Assembly (NCBI RefSeq): GCF_028583425.1
Contig: NC_072799.1
Location: 91,436,217-91,500,216, forward strand
Length of the DNA: 64,000 bases
DNA from: Eublepharis macularius
Taxonomy: Eukaryota; Chordata; Lepidosauria; Squamata; Eublepharidae
Reading direction: 5' to 3'
This document shows positions 11,008 to 22,879 of this stretch, piece by piece (the first letter of the stretch is position 1; every line of letters starts with the position of its first letter). The notes below the pieces were generated by a model. It made no database searches. It was not told where the DNA came from and was given only the letters and a program-made list of their open reading frames with translations. Made by a program: the position numbers and the translations under genes.

Positions 11008-14000
11008 GCAGCCCAATCCTAAGAAGGGCACGGAAAGTGAACAGGAACCGAACTAAGGCTTGCGAGGGCGCATCTAGCCCGTACGCCCGCGTAAGTGGCC
11101 TTCCGCCCGCGCTGGGACGTGGCGCTGGCCCGCCGGCGGGCCAGCACCGGTGCAAGCCACAGGCGCCCGGGCGGCGGCGCAGAAGTGGCGTAGAGCCCTA
11201 CGCCGACGCAGGGGGGGGCGGGGAGCAAGGCGGGGTCAGAGTTAGTCCGCTCCCTAAGCTCCTCCAGAAGCGGGAACGCCCACAGCGGCGCAAAAAAGCT
11301 ACGCCACGGAAAAAGAAGGCGTAGCCCATAGGCGTCCATGGAACGGCGAAAAATCAGCCCCCTCTCTGAGCGCCTCGCCCCGCCCCTATGGCCCGAAGGA
11401 GCATAGGATGAGAACTATCCCGGGGACCAATCAGCGTGCGCGCCCGGCGTGGACGAGCCCCCCTCTCTGCACCCAATCACCTGCGACCGCGCCCTACAAA
11501 ACATCCGGCCAGCGCCGCCCAAACCCCCAGGTAAGTGAGCACTCGGCCGGAGGCTCTGCCCGTCTGCTGAGTGGCATTGCCCCTTTGAAAACCGAAACGG
11601 GCTGAGGGCATTCACATTGGCAGGCGCAGAATGCACTCCGGGGACTTTGCGAAAAACTGGGGGAACTTCGCATAAAGGGGAAGAGGTGCAAATGTCTGCC
11701 TAACTCTCTTTCTACCGTGATAGAAAGAATGACTCCACAGCTAACTGATGCATGCTAGTTGCTTCTAACTAAGCACAAACAAACTAACCCTTCCGTGGCA
11801 GAAGGGAATGACACTTTGCAAATTAACCGCATGCTCTCCCGTTTCCTTGCAGGTGCCCTGACTCTGGCGCTCCCACCTGGTGATGACCGACGGAGCGCTG
11901 ACAGGTAAGGAGGAGGTGGGGGGGCATTCCGCAAATTAGTGCAAACCGCCCATTCACCTGAACCCACCCGCTCACTTGCCGCTTTGGGTGAGGCCCAGCA
12001 GGGGTGGGGGGCAACCATGGCCGCCCCTGGCTGCCTCAGAGGCAGGCGCCTCGAAAACCACATGTGGCCAGGTGTTTGTTGTGACCAGCTCATTCTCTCC
12101 CTTAAAGGTAAAGGCTTGCCAAGGCCGAGTGCATCCTCACCAGACCGTCATGCATCAGCTGCTGCCCTCGACAATGTGCAACCCCCCCCCCCGGATGGCG
12201 GAGTGTGGGGCTTGCCTTGCCAGTGGAATGAGGCAAAGCCCACACGTGTCTTTTTCCCCCACAGGCACGTCCAGGGCATGGCTGCTCCCCCGCGCCCCGC
12301 CCTCCCCAAACATCTCTGACGGACGGTTGGCTGCAGCCCAGGAAGCACCGTCGCGCCGCGGCCTGCATCCCAGCCCCGCCCCTCCGAGCGGGAAGGAGGG
12401 CTGTGTGGAATGCTCCGGCTCCCTCGCCAGCCTAAACGCAAGCCCGCTCTTTCCAGTGCAATAAAACGAGATGTACAACAACTGTTTTCTGTGTCTGCGA
12501 GTCTGACTTCGTCCTCCGCCCCTCCCCCAACACTCCCGTCACATCTCCCCACCTGCACATTGCCACAAATGTATCCGACACACCCCGTCTTGCCTCCCCG
12601 CCCCCTCCCTCCCTCCTCCCCCCCTCCTCCTCTGTATTTGACCAGTGTCTGTACCACCCATCTGCCGAAGAGAACTTGATTCTCAGAAGCCTGTGCCACA
12701 ATAAAATTGGATAGTTGTAAAGGTGCTACGGGACCCTTTTTGAATTCGCTACCACAGGCTAACACGGCTAACCCCCCTGTATCTATGGCCAGGTAGAGGG
12801 TTGGGGCGGGGCATGTGAGCGGGGATCCCCGGTGGGGAGAGTAGCTGGCACACGATAAGCCAGGGAGAGGGTGGTGCGAGCTGCAGCTGCAAGGGGGCGG
12901 GAGATGGCAGGGCAAACGGTCCGCTCGCTGGAACCCTAGCCCCCACCAATGGAGAATCCAGGGTGGTGGCAGGTGGATGCCATATCCCGGGCAGGAGGTC
13001 TCGCGCGCCTGGGGAGGGTCGCCCCCATCGCAGCCGCAGCCCCAGCAACACAGTCCCATGAGCGGCCGCCTCCCAGAGTGGGTCCAGCCCCTCGGGCGTC
13101 TGCAGCAGCCCCATTGGTCATTCCAACACCTTCCACCCCAGGGCGTCCTGCCTCGCATCCAATCCCGTGGAGCAGTTGCCAGCCTCCCACGCCAACAGGC
13201 CATGGTTGTTGGGAGGGGTGGGGTGTGCCTCTCAAGTCCGTGCCGAAGCCCTGCTCGGGCGGCTCGTCGCCATCCTCGACCCTCCGGCCCCACCCGCTGC
13301 AGCAGCTCCACCCGCCCCAGAGGCACCCCTCCCTCGGGCCCAGTTGCGTGCGAGAGGCCGGGCCCGTGGACGGCCAAGGGGGTCCGGCCGCCGGCCTCGC
13401 CGGTGACCGCCGCTGCCGCCTTGGGGGTGGGGTGGGGTGTTTTGCTGCACAGGCGGCTCTCCTACACGCCTCCCCTTCCTCACGTCTGCTGGGGGAGGTG
13501 GGATGATATAATAATAAAGGCTGATTTCTGTGCAATGGGTGTCTGTGTTCTTTGCCTTGGGATGGGGACGAGGGGGCAGGCCCGCTGTGTCTGCCTCTTG
13601 GTGGCGGCCTCAGGCCAGCCCTCCCCTTCGGCGCCACTTGGGGGCTGTCCCCTGCTGCCAGAGACTGGCTGCTGCCCTGGATTCCTCATGGCAGGGCGCC
13701 TGCCAGTCCCATGCCAACCTCTCTGGACGCGGCCGCCAGGGACTTGGTGCTACATTGGGCAAACGTGGGAAAGGCTTCTCAGACTACGCCCACCCCTCTC
13801 CTTCCCGACTGCGAGCCCCGCCCGACACACGAGCCGAGGCAGTCTGCCGGCATGGGCGCGGTTTGCCTGCTGCTCTGGGGCCTGGCCGGGATCGCGTGCT
13901 GCCCATAGGCTGCGCCTTTCCTGGCCCCTCCCCCTGACGCTTGTCAGGAACAGCGCCCTTTGGCTGCGCCTGGCGGCGGCCGTGGATCAGACCCGCCCAC

Positions 14001-14150
14001 AACACTTTCTGGTTCTCCAAAATTGCATCTCTGCGCCGCTGCGGGCGCCGCTGCGGCCACACTTTGCTGGCACAGGATCCGGCCCGGCGGCGCTGCCACA
14101 CCACCAGTGCAGCCGCGTCGGCGTTGGGGCCGGCCATAGGATTGCGCTGC
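11008..14150. mobile_element. GC/CpG-rich 3.1 kb block, possible non-autonomous DNA transposon (or CpG island)
   Basis: It begins GCAGCCCAATCCTAAG (11008) and ends with the inverted CATAGGATTGCGCTGC (to 14150), a 12-of-14 terminal match. Subterminal parts are rich in GCGGCG and CGCCGC. GC and CpG content is far above the AT-rich flanks, which is why long open frames occur on both strands; none shows a domain I recognise. Two AATAAA motifs with T/G-rich downstream sequence (about 12462 and 13513) look like polyadenylation sites. A decayed PLE terminal segment at about 12690-12785 is inserted in it. No convincing flanking duplication was found. Alternative: an unmethylated CpG island of a host promoter. 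Confidence 0.45.
12660..12785 (+). mobile_element. Decayed PLE terminal segment
   Basis: CATCTGCCGAAGAGAACTTG, then ATTCTCAGAAGC, GTAAAGGTGCTACGGGACCC and AGGCTAACACGGCTAACC match the PLE terminal repeat in order. The hammerhead core is lost (CTGCCGA, AGAA). It dates the surrounding GC-rich block as older than this insertion. Confidence 0.7.
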
Positions 14151-14394
14151 AAGAGTATTCTTAGGATAAGGCTATCCACTGCAAAGTGCAGAGTTTAGAA
14201 TTCTCTTAAGAAAATGCTCTGAAAATAAGATATGACCAAGTAAAAGCAATGGCTGTTTGATACTGAGCGACAAAAAGACAACAAAAATACAACCATGTCC
14301 CAAATTTTCTGACTCTTGAGAATCCAAGATACGTTGTCACCCTGGCTCCCTATCTCTCCCTTTTGGAGGTACCTAGTCAAAGGAGAGCTTTTGT

Positions 14395-14785
14395 GTTGGC
14401 AAGGTGGTGAGCTCGCCCCTCTTCAGTTTTGGAGGGGCGATATAAAAAGTCCCCATGAAGGAGAGGTGTGGCGTTGAAGAGGTGGAATCAGTGGAGCATG
14501 TTGTTCAGATACAATTGCTCCGTTGCTTAAAAGCTTTTCAGGCTCTTCTGAAGTTGTTTCAAAGACGCTTCTAATGGGTGTTAATCAGCAAATTACTATT
14601 AGCTGTGCAAAAAAAAATTTCAGCCGCTTGCAAGATCTGTTGAGATTTTAAATTTTAGTAACTTTTGATTGCTGTGTGGCAGGATTGACCTCCTGTAGTT
14701 TTAAAATTTGCTCTATGTAAATTTTTCTGATCTTTCGATTTGTACTGGTCATAGACTGAATAAATCTGAATCTGACCAATAAAAG
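14395..14785 (+). repeat. Probable LINE 3' UTR/tail
   Basis: AT-rich, ending with TTTGTACTGGTCATAGACTG, AATAAATCTGAATCTGACC. This is the compact end of a non-LTR element, possibly of the same clade as the C-terminal fragments at 3-4.6 kb. No coding part. Confidence 0.45.
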
Positions 14786-14829
14786 ACACAGGATGGAGAC
14801 GGGCCTGTAACTGGTCATATGAGCACAGC

Positions 14830-14960
14830 AGGTGGCCTTGGGTAAGCCCCTCCTCTCAGGAGATAATAATAATGCTGACTTTGTTCACTGTTCTGGGTGG
14901 GCACTAATCTATCTAGAAGAGTGGTGTATAAATATAGTGTTATTATTATCCTTAATGAAG
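14830..14960 (+). repeat. Sauria-type SINE, 3' part
   Basis: GGCCTTGGGTAAGCCCCTCC, AGGAGATAATAATAATGCTG and GTGGTGTATAAATATAGTGT followed by a TTATTATTA tail match the SINE 3' half seen at 62.9 kb. The tRNA half is missing. Confidence 0.65.
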
Positions 14961-15596
14961 GCTTTTTAAAGAATTAATCAAATAACTTGTTCCTTCAAAG
15001 GCTTTGGAAAGTCTCTCAGAGGGGAGGGCTCAACAGAACCATCTTAGACACGTTCAAAATCCCACAGAAAATTCTAGAAATCATTCTGATCCATGAGTCT
15101 CTGACAAAGGCCCATCCTAATAGGTCTACTACCTTTCTTGCACGTGTATTCAGCAGATAATGACAGGCCATGACAGGCGCTGGATTTCCCGACCCCCCAA
15201 TCCAATCACCTGCTATGTGCTCGGTCCAGAAAAGATCTGGCATAAGGTCTTTTCAACGGGTCAGGTTCATCTCATCTGTATCAGCAAGTTCAAATAATTT
15301 TGGGATCTTAAATGTTAGTGCAAGTCATGATTTAGTATAATATGATAACAGAACCAGAATGCAGTGGAGTCAGTATTTGCACTCTGATCTTACGCATATT
15401 TGCTCTGAAGTAAACCCCATAGAAGTCAGTGGGGCTTATACTCATACTTACCTGAGAATATAAGTGCAAAATTCTGATCATCTTCATGATCGTAGAACAC
15501 CTTGCCCTGATATTTTTCCTGACGTGGGAGAGCATTCGATATGTGATACCCCTCCCAGTATTTGCAGTCCAAGCAGAACAATTCAGCAAGAACTAT

Positions 15597-15954
15597 GGCT
15601 GTTTCCACACATCCTTAAAGGGTTGGCCCACTTACTGAACACCAGAGGCTTTTCTCTTTCACTCCGTACATCCCCGATTTCAAAATGGTAGCAGGCTGTT
15701 TGGCTTCCATTTCTTCCGTGCCTTTTTGGGGATGCAGGAAAGTGCATTCTCATAAAAGGTGCCAAAAAATGGAAGCCAAGCAGCCTGCTACCACTTTGAA
15801 ATCAGAGACTGTACTTTTTTTGTTATTTGCTATGGCTGTGCTGAAGCAATAAAGTATTGATTGATTGAAATCAGAGACATGCTGTGTGAAGGAGAAAAGC
15901 TGCCAGCGTTTGGTAAGTGGGCTGTCCCTTTAAGGACATGTGGAAACATCCCAT
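15597..15954. mobile_element. Palindromic MITE, family C, split by a LINE tail
   Basis: Arms TGTTTCCACACATCCTTAAA and the inverted TTTAAGGACATGTGGAAACA, with inner arm matches AGCAGGCTGTTTGGCTTCCA and its complement. The right arm is interrupted at 15810-15866. Non-coding. Confidence 0.7.
15810..15866 (+). mobile_element. 57-bp LINE 3'-tail insertion with target-site duplication
   Basis: GTTATTTGCTATGGCTGTGC and AGCAATAAAGTATTGATTGA form the tail of a severely 5'-truncated LINE. It is flanked by GAAATCAGAGAC at 15798-15809 and 15867-15878. The duplication lies inside the MITE arm, so the LINE arrived second. Confidence 0.7.
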
Positions 15955-15959
15955 GTCAT

Positions 15960-17210
15960 AGTGATAATTCTGCTGATTATTTACTTTGGCAGTTAGAATA
16001 AAACATTCACAAAAGTACCATTCTCTGAGAAAAGGGAATGGCTGTTTCTGAAGTGTGCAGGCACTGTAAGATGTGTCTGGGAATTGAAATGCATTTACTT
16101 TGCTGACTAGATGGAAATGGACTCATCATAGATCTTGGCTAACTTCTGAGGGATGATTTGAAGGAGTACAGCTGCCTCTACTCCCCCCCCCTCCACCTCA
16201 GCAAATGCATATTCTGAACTTGAGACATCTTTATAGCATCCTTCAGTGCAACATCATGATCAATGGCACCTGCATACAAATCCTTGTTTGTGTCTAGTGG
16301 AGCTCCATACCAGTCTATAAATTTCTCCTTGGAGGTTCTTTTTCAGCTGAATTTGAGAGAAGACAAAGGGGACAACTAAACTTTCAATACATCACTATGT
16401 GGAATATGCATTTTCAAATGAAAAAAAATACTGAGGCTGCTAAATAATGAATGAAATTGCTGGTTTCACTTGGTTTACAGCGAGCAATTTGAGCTGAAGG
16501 AAAATTCTGTGTCACTCAGAAAACTTTGCAAAGCTTTGACATAACCTGTTCCAATAAAAGATTATGACATCACCTTTTATTACCTGGGACAGTGCTATAT
16601 AAACTTGTTCCAACTCGGTTTTAAACTAATTGTCTACTTTGTTGTTACAACTGTGCAGAGAGAAATATTCTAAGATTATTCCATGCCCACTAAACAAGTA
16701 GATTTTTTCCATGTTGCTCCCCCCTCCCTTTAGCCTAAGTTGCTTGTCTGTGGCATGAGTTTGGAAATTCTTATTTCTGCGGAGACAGTTTACATTATGT
16801 GAGCATTTCTGATGTACTGGAAATAATTTCACTGGAAATAAAGGAACCCTTCTTTCAAGTATGTAGCTTGCTGGGAGTTTATTTAATTATTCTGAGCTTG
16901 TCATGGGGAGAAGAGAATGTTTAATGTCATTTGGAAATGTACTTCACAGCTGTGCTGAATCGGAAGAGACTTGGATCTGTGTGGCACCTGTTGCGCCCAT
17001 CAAGTCTTATGGGTTAGTTGTTAAATAGGTAGCGATAAAATGGGACCAGATCTCATTGCTTAATATGAATAGAAGAAAAAGGAGTGGGATTTTAGACCTA
17101 TGAAGACAAGAGCCCCATACCATTACACCCTTCACTTTCCCTTTTCTTGATGCAGACCTGCTCCTTCTTTTCCTTCCCAAAAGGACAAGCTTGTTCATAT
17201 GATTCTGTCT
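15960..17210. other. 1.25 kb without a recognised feature
   Basis: AT-rich, probably host intronic or flanking sequence. Short open frames only, no motifs. Confidence 0.45.
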
Positions 17211-18986
17211 CACTCATAACTAGGGGTGTGCAGTGCCAGGGTGATTCGGTTTTCCCAATTCGGTTTATCTGAATCAGGAAAAAGATTCAGAATCAAGCAA
17301 TTTCTAAAGTAGCAAGCCACTTCGGAAATTGTGATTCGAGTCGCTTCAGGTATGCTTAGGAAAGATTCTGCCATTATTTTCAAAAGGGAACATGCTCCCA
17401 GCTTTCCACAAGCCTGGAGGGGGGCATTTTATTTCCTAAGCATACCAACCTTGGTAGGGACATTCTCCCAACTCTCCTCTAATGACCCCTCAATGTTATG
17501 CCCCCCCAAAAGTATCCCCATCCTCATCCACTCTCCATTATTTCCTATGGGGAAAAACAAGGGGGCTTTCTAGGTGGCTTGGGGTGGCATTTTGCAAGCA
17601 AAATGCACACAATTTTCAAAGGACTTGCTTCTACCTCTCCTCCCAAGCCCCTCAAGTTTCAGGGAGATTGCACTAAGGGAGCCCATCTTAAGCCCCCAAA
17701 AGGTTGTTTCCATCCCACACCATATTTCTACTGTGGGGAAAACTCCCACACAGCAGAAACACATAGATTGTGGCTGCCAATGGCCGCAGCTACAGTCCCA
17801 CTCACAATCCACCCCCCAACAGAAGTAAAGACACCCATTCCCAAAATCCTCCACCGCCCCCAGAGGTGGCTGGCCAGCCACTCTCTATTCTTCCCTATGA
17901 TGAGAACTTTTTAAACTTTGTTCCCAGGGACACTTATGCACAGGATGGGTGCCACACAGCACAGGCATGCATCTCTGATGCAAGCTCATCCCTGGGAAAG
18001 CACAATAGAAGCAAAGATACACACCCCAAAATCCTCCATCACTCCCAGAGGTGGCTGGCCAGCCATTCTCCATTCTTTCCTATGTTCACACCAGAGAATC
18101 ACACGCACAAACATTAAATTTAAAAAAAAATTATTTCTTGATAACAGCATTAAACATCACAATTGGCATCATCACTATTAAATCACAACTTATAGTCCTA
18201 AATTAGAACAACCCCCCACCATCACACCAGAGAATCACACACCAAAAATAATTTTTTGAAATTTTATTTCTTGAATTTCTTGCCTGCCCTGCCCACAAGC
18301 AGGCTGGGGGTGGGTGGGCGGGTTACAGCATACAACAACATTAGTACAACACTGATTACATCCCCGCCCAGCAGAACTAAAGTGGTTCAAAGGGAACTTC
18401 ACCATAGTCTCACATCACATCCATTCCACCCAAACCAAACTGAAATAGGGGGTAACTCTTACAGCTTAGTCCAGCAAAACTATTGTCATTTCCTGCAGCC
18501 AGGCTCTGAGGTCAGCCAGTGGAGAAACACCACAGAGCAGAACTAGACCATACCAAGCCACATAATGGCATTCGTGGAGCACAATTGCAAAGGATTCCCC
18601 CCCCCCCCCACACACACACACCAGCTTCAGGCTGAATACTGCCTATGAAGCACTGTTGGGATCTAGCCTTCATCATCAGCTGCCCCCCACCCACACCATT
18701 CTTCCCCACTCCGCCTACTCCTTCAATGACAACATTTAACAGCATTGGTAACATTTAAGAGCAACAACAGAATTTAACAACATTTAAGAGAGTTAAACAA
18801 CATTTAACAACAGCATTTTTAAAACATGTAACAGCATTTAACAACAGTAAACAACAACAACATGCATAGTTTAGTTTGGGGCTGCTTGTCTGGGTTCCAT
18901 GTCCTTCTGCAGTTTAGAGTTTAACCTAACCTGTCTCTTCCTGTCCAGTGGCAGTCAACATTTCTGGGACCTCTGTTTACGTTTAT

Positions 18987-19026
18987 CTAAACAAATTTGT
19001 ACCCGCAAGGACTGGTTTCTGCTGCT

Positions 19027-19069
<43 letters not shown>

Positions 19070-20870
19070 AATGTGGGCTGACAATGTTGCCCACATAAGA
19101 AAAGACGCACTCACTCTCCACACCTGTTGGAGGGCATGAGAGGAGCCACTGCACCTCGAGGAAGAGGTCCAGCCAGACCATTTCTTTCTTGGCTCAGTAG
19201 CTCAGCAGATCTGTGGGCAGCAACTCACAGGGCTCCGCAAGGTAGTCCCTGACCATTGCCTCTGCCGAATCATGTCTCACATGACTCACGATCCCAGAGG
19301 GGCTGAGGGCCTGCTGGAGCATCTCCATCTCCATGGACATCCTGGTGGTTGCTGCAGGGGGAGCCTGCTCAGAAGGTGCATGAGGGGGACCCGCAGGACT
19401 GGCCCCCCCACCCATCCCCTCTGATGACAGGTGGCCCCTCTTGGCCTGTCTATGCCTTTCACGTGCACAGAGGGCATCTCTGGCTTGGGTGAGGTTCCCA
19501 TCCTGCTTGGCGAAAGTGCCCTTAGTGCGTGGGTCACACATGGTCGCCACCATGTATGACTCCATCTCCGTGAGAGGCTTTAGCCTGGCAGCTATGCCCT
19601 GCTGCAGCCTTTTCATGAGCGCACGCACTCCTGGAACCAAGTCCGCATGTGGTGTGTCTGGGTCCACAAAGGAGGCCATGGAACTCTGGAGTGTGTGCAC
19701 CAGGGGAATGACCAGACTGACGAGACCGCCACAGTGAAGACTTTGAAGGGCTTCAGGACCTCCACTGTCTGGGAGATGGTGAGCCAATCCTCTTGGCTGA
19801 ACTCACTCTCCTACCTCCAGATGTTGCTGTCTGCGAGCCACGCCTCGAGGGCGGCCTACTCCTCCACTAAGTGCTCCAGCATGGCACAGGTGGAGTTCCA
19901 GCAAGTGATTATGTCAGAGATCATGTGATGCTCCGGCACGCCTGCCCTGGCCTGCTTCTGGTGCAGTTTGTGAGTGGACTTCATGCTGTATGAGAAGTGA
20001 CTCATGAGTCTCCAACATTTCTGCAGGAGACACTGGAGCTCACGAGTTGCGGGGTCCTACAAACCAAGCATAGACTTCACCACGAGGTGAAGTTTGTGGG
20101 CCGCACAGTAAATGCGCTCCTGGCCCACCAGTGCTGCCACTGCCCTCATGTTGTGGCCACCATCCATCACCATGCATCCTATGGTGATGCTGCCCTGGCA
20201 TTCCCAGTCTTCCAACTCCCCCCTCAAGATGGCTGCGACGTTCTCCATTGTGTGCACCTCATTGAGAACCTCGGCGTGGAGCAGAGCCTTGCAGTAGCCA
20301 GCCTGGCAGTCTCCGAACAGTACCTGCCTAACACTGGACACCCCACCCCCACCCTGATGGTCCTTGGGTTGCCACTAGTGAGCAGTAAGCAACAGGTACA
20401 CATGTTGCATGCTAGAGCAGGTCCAGATGTCAGATGTGAAGTGCAGGACAACTGTGCCTTCATGTGGTCCCTGGCAGCCCTGTAAAACAAGGGCACCATG
20501 GTCCTGCTCAACATCGTGTGAGCAGGGATCACATACCAGGGAGCGAGATCATGGAGCAGCCACTGGAAACCAAAGTTGTCAACTATGGAGAATGGCCGAC
20601 CACCTACAGCAATCACGTTGATGATATGGTGTGTGACGCACCTGCTCTTCTTCTGGATCCCGCCCCCCTTGGGCACACTAGTACCCTGTGCACCAAGCAT
20701 CTCCATCAGAGATGGTTGGCATTTCCAGAGAATGGAGGATCCCCAGTTTGCCCAGTGCCAGCATTGTAGGCAATGGATCAGTTGTGGGAGGGATGTGAAC
20801 CTCTTCATATGGTTCCTCATGCTGGACGTGGAGAGATGGTTCACATCCCTCCCAACTTTGCAAACAGCTA
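18987..20870 (-). pseudogene. hAT transposase with BED-type zinc finger, broken
   Basis: Fragments in order on the minus strand: HLSTSSMRNHMKRF (His part of a BED finger, about 20840); PFSIVDNFGFQWLLHDLAP and YVIPAHTMLSRTMVP (N-terminal part of the hAT catalytic domain); GCMVMDGGHNMRAVAALVG and RIYCAAHKLHLVV (DDE region, equivalent to TDNGxNM and CxAHxLxLVV); ESYMVATMCDPRTK; VRDYLAEPCELLPTDLLSYW; and VESECVFSYVGNIVSP (C-terminal dimerisation region). The pieces are in several frames (20844-20224, 20341-20057, 19787-19194, 19181-18987), so multiple frameshifts and stops make it inactive. A (CT)n run follows directly at 19027-19065. Resembles ZBED-like vertebrate hAT transposases. Confidence 0.82.
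19027..19065. repeat. (CT)n microsatellite
   Basis: About 18 CT units at the end of the broken hAT transposase. It likely expanded after the reading frame was lost. Confidence 0.9.
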
Positions 20871-21234
20871 GGAAAGTGCTGCTTTCACGCTTCCTGCCTT
20901 TTTTAACCAGATGGGAGGGGAAAGGAGGAGGCTGTAGTGAGTCACTTACTCCTTCTCCCCCTCCCCTCTGCTAAGACAGAGTGGGAAGCTTGCATTTTGC
21001 AGAACTTTGCTGGCTGTTTGCAAATGCAAACAGGCTAGCAAAATGCTGCTGCGGCTGCTCCGAAAGCTTTCTGAAGTGACAGGAATTGCTTCGGAAAGCT
21101 TTGTTTCGGTATTTCCTAATCTTTCCGAACCGGGCCCGAATTGGAAACCCGAAGCACGCACCCCTACTCATAACACTCACCTAGTATGCTTCTACAACCC
21201 AATTCTGATGTGCACTGTGAAAAGAATGGTAGAA

Positions 21235-21325
21235 AAGAGCAAGAGTCCAGTAGCACCTATAAGACTAACAACATTTGTGGTAGGGTATGAGCTTTCATGA
21301 GTCACAGCTCAAGTGAGCTCAGGTC
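21235..21325 (-). mobile_element. Decayed PLE terminal segment
   Basis: The minus strand has GCTGTGACTCATGAAAGCTC, ACAAATGTTGTTAGTCTTAT and AGGTGCTACTGGACTCTTGC, the same family as at 10.4 kb. The CUGANGA box is not preserved. Confidence 0.72.
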
Positions 21326-21654
21326 TTTGGGGAAAAGAGGAGAGGGCTGGATGGGGGGTGGAGTCTGCTTGAATTGGACAGTAGCTGTACCCTAGGGGTG
21401 GAGTTCACTGCAGTTTTTAGTCAGCGCTGAGGAATAAATTTTCAGCTTTTATGTACCTCTGTCGAAGTCAGGCAAGCCGTGCGGAAGCCTGAAAGGGGTT
21501 TTATTCTGGCTAAGTCAGGTGAACTGTGTGTGTGTGCCTGGGTCAGTCTGTGTGTATGTGAGAGAGAGACTATTCTATATAGGTCAGGCAGGCTGTGTGG
21601 AAAGGCCTAAATGAATCTATGTCTGTGTGGATATAAGGAGAGTTTGTTCTGTTG

Positions 21655-22615
21655 GTGAAGACCTGTGTGGACAATTACGATGCTTTTTAATATATATATT
21701 CCCCCTTTAGCGGATGTTGTTAGAGGGTCTGGGGTTGGGTGCCACAAATATGCTGTTGACATCCAACTTTACCTTCTACTTGATAGGCAATCAGAAGCCA
21801 ATATCTCTTCCTTTGCCCAATGCCTGGATGCTTTAGTGGAGAGGCTGAGGGGAGCTGGCTGAAGTTTAAATCCTTTGGAAATTGAGGTCCTGTGATTGGG
21901 AAGTACTTCGGCTCTGGGGAATTTGTGACTCCCATTACTCAAAGGAGCACAGCTTTCTGCTTCAGATTCCATGAAGATTTTGGGGATTTGGCTTGATTCT
22001 AAGCTTTCCATGGACAAACAGGCATTGATGGTGGCTAGAACAGCATTTCCCCATCCTCATTGGGCCCAACAACTTTCCCCATATCTATCTCAATCCCCCC
22101 TTGCCACATTGAGCCACGTGACAGTCACCTCTCTTTTAGACTACTGCAAGTTGCACTGTCAGAAGGCACTCATCCCCACCAGGACCTGCTGATGTTTTGG
22201 GAACTCTGGAAGTCAGAACTATTCTGGCGTGCCTTTGCTATCTAATATTCCTTTGTGAGGCAGAGCAAATTGCTGTGCATTTTTATCTACCTGCATTTTT
22301 AAACCCCCGTGGAGGGGGGGTTAAACTGTTCCCCCATGTGAACGCAGATGCTGCTGCCACACTTATTATTACGGTATGGATTTGCACTGGTAACACCGCT
22401 GTGTGATATACTATACTTTTGCTATGCACTGCTTTTAAAAAATCTTTTAATTAGTTATATGTAATAGATGACTCTGTAGTTATGATTGTGTTTTAATGTG
22501 TTTTAATGATGTGTATATTTGTATTCTGTTATCTGCCCTGAGCCTGCGAAAGCAGGGAGGGCGGAATATAAATACAATAAATTAAATTAAAACAATAAAT
22601 TAAATTAAATTAAAT
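21655..22615 (+). pseudogene. L2/L3-like (CR1-group) LINE: RT fragment and 3' tail
   Basis: Translations run VVRGSGVGCHKYAVDIQLYL (FADD-like box, A/V change), then LDALVERLRGAG, MKILGIWLDSKLSMDKQ, SHVTVTSLLDYCKL and a 3' tail ATCTGCCCTGAGCCTGCGAA, GGGCGGAATATAAATAC with (TTAAA)-type repeats. Frameshifts and stops throughout. The minus-strand copy at 60.1-60.8 kb covers the same region, and the tail alone recurs at 26.5 kb. Confidence 0.75.
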
Positions 22616-22639
22616 GTTATTTGCAGGGTTTTATAGGCT

Positions 22640-22805
22640 GGGGTTGGGACTAGAGTGTTTTTTAATTATTTGTATTAGGCTGTTTTATTGTGATTTTATT
22701 GAATATAATATTTTCGTACTGTTTTTAACCGTTGTAATAGTTGTGAACAGCTTTGAGATCTTAATTGAAGAGAAGCAGTATAAAAATTGAAAAAAATAAA
22801 TACAT
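22640..22805 (+). repeat. LINE 3' tail fragment
   Basis: GTGAACAGCTTTGAGATCTT, then GAAGAGAAGCAGTATAAAAA and an A-rich end. A different tail from the one at 22.5 kb, with the same general design. Confidence 0.5.
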
Positions 22806-22879
22806 AAATATTTCTTGGTGTTGAAAAAGAAGAATCACGGCTTTATAATTAAAAAACAAACTACAGTGAGTGTTCTAAT

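Larger units (their letters stand above)
17221..21166 (-). mobile_element. Full-length hAT DNA transposon (3,946 bp), inactive
   Basis: Exact 8-bp duplications CTCATAAC at 17213-17220 and 21167-21174 bracket termini that start TAGGGGTGTGCA and end GCACGCACCCCTA. An 8-bp duplication is the hAT hallmark. The transposase lies on the minus strand (about 20870-19020), so the left 1.8 kb is its 3' non-coding part. That part holds GGGTGGCATTTTGCAAGCAA, GTGGCTGGCCAGCCATTCTC and ACACCAGAGAATCACAC, all also found in the arms of the giant palindrome at 53.1-56.6 kb. The element appears to be the coding relative of that palindrome. Confidence 0.88.

Noticed and set aside
12148..13377. 409-codon minus-strand open frame
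   Set aside because: It lies in the GC-rich block where stop codons are rare on both strands; overlapping frames are equally long, composition is low-complexity Gly/Arg/Pro, and no domain is recognisable.
12977..14164. 395-codon plus-strand open frame
   Set aside because: Same cause; it overlaps the opposite frame and crosses the block's right terminus.
20409..20974. Plus-strand open frames opposite the hAT transposase
   Set aside because: They are antisense to recognisable transposase motifs on the minus strand.
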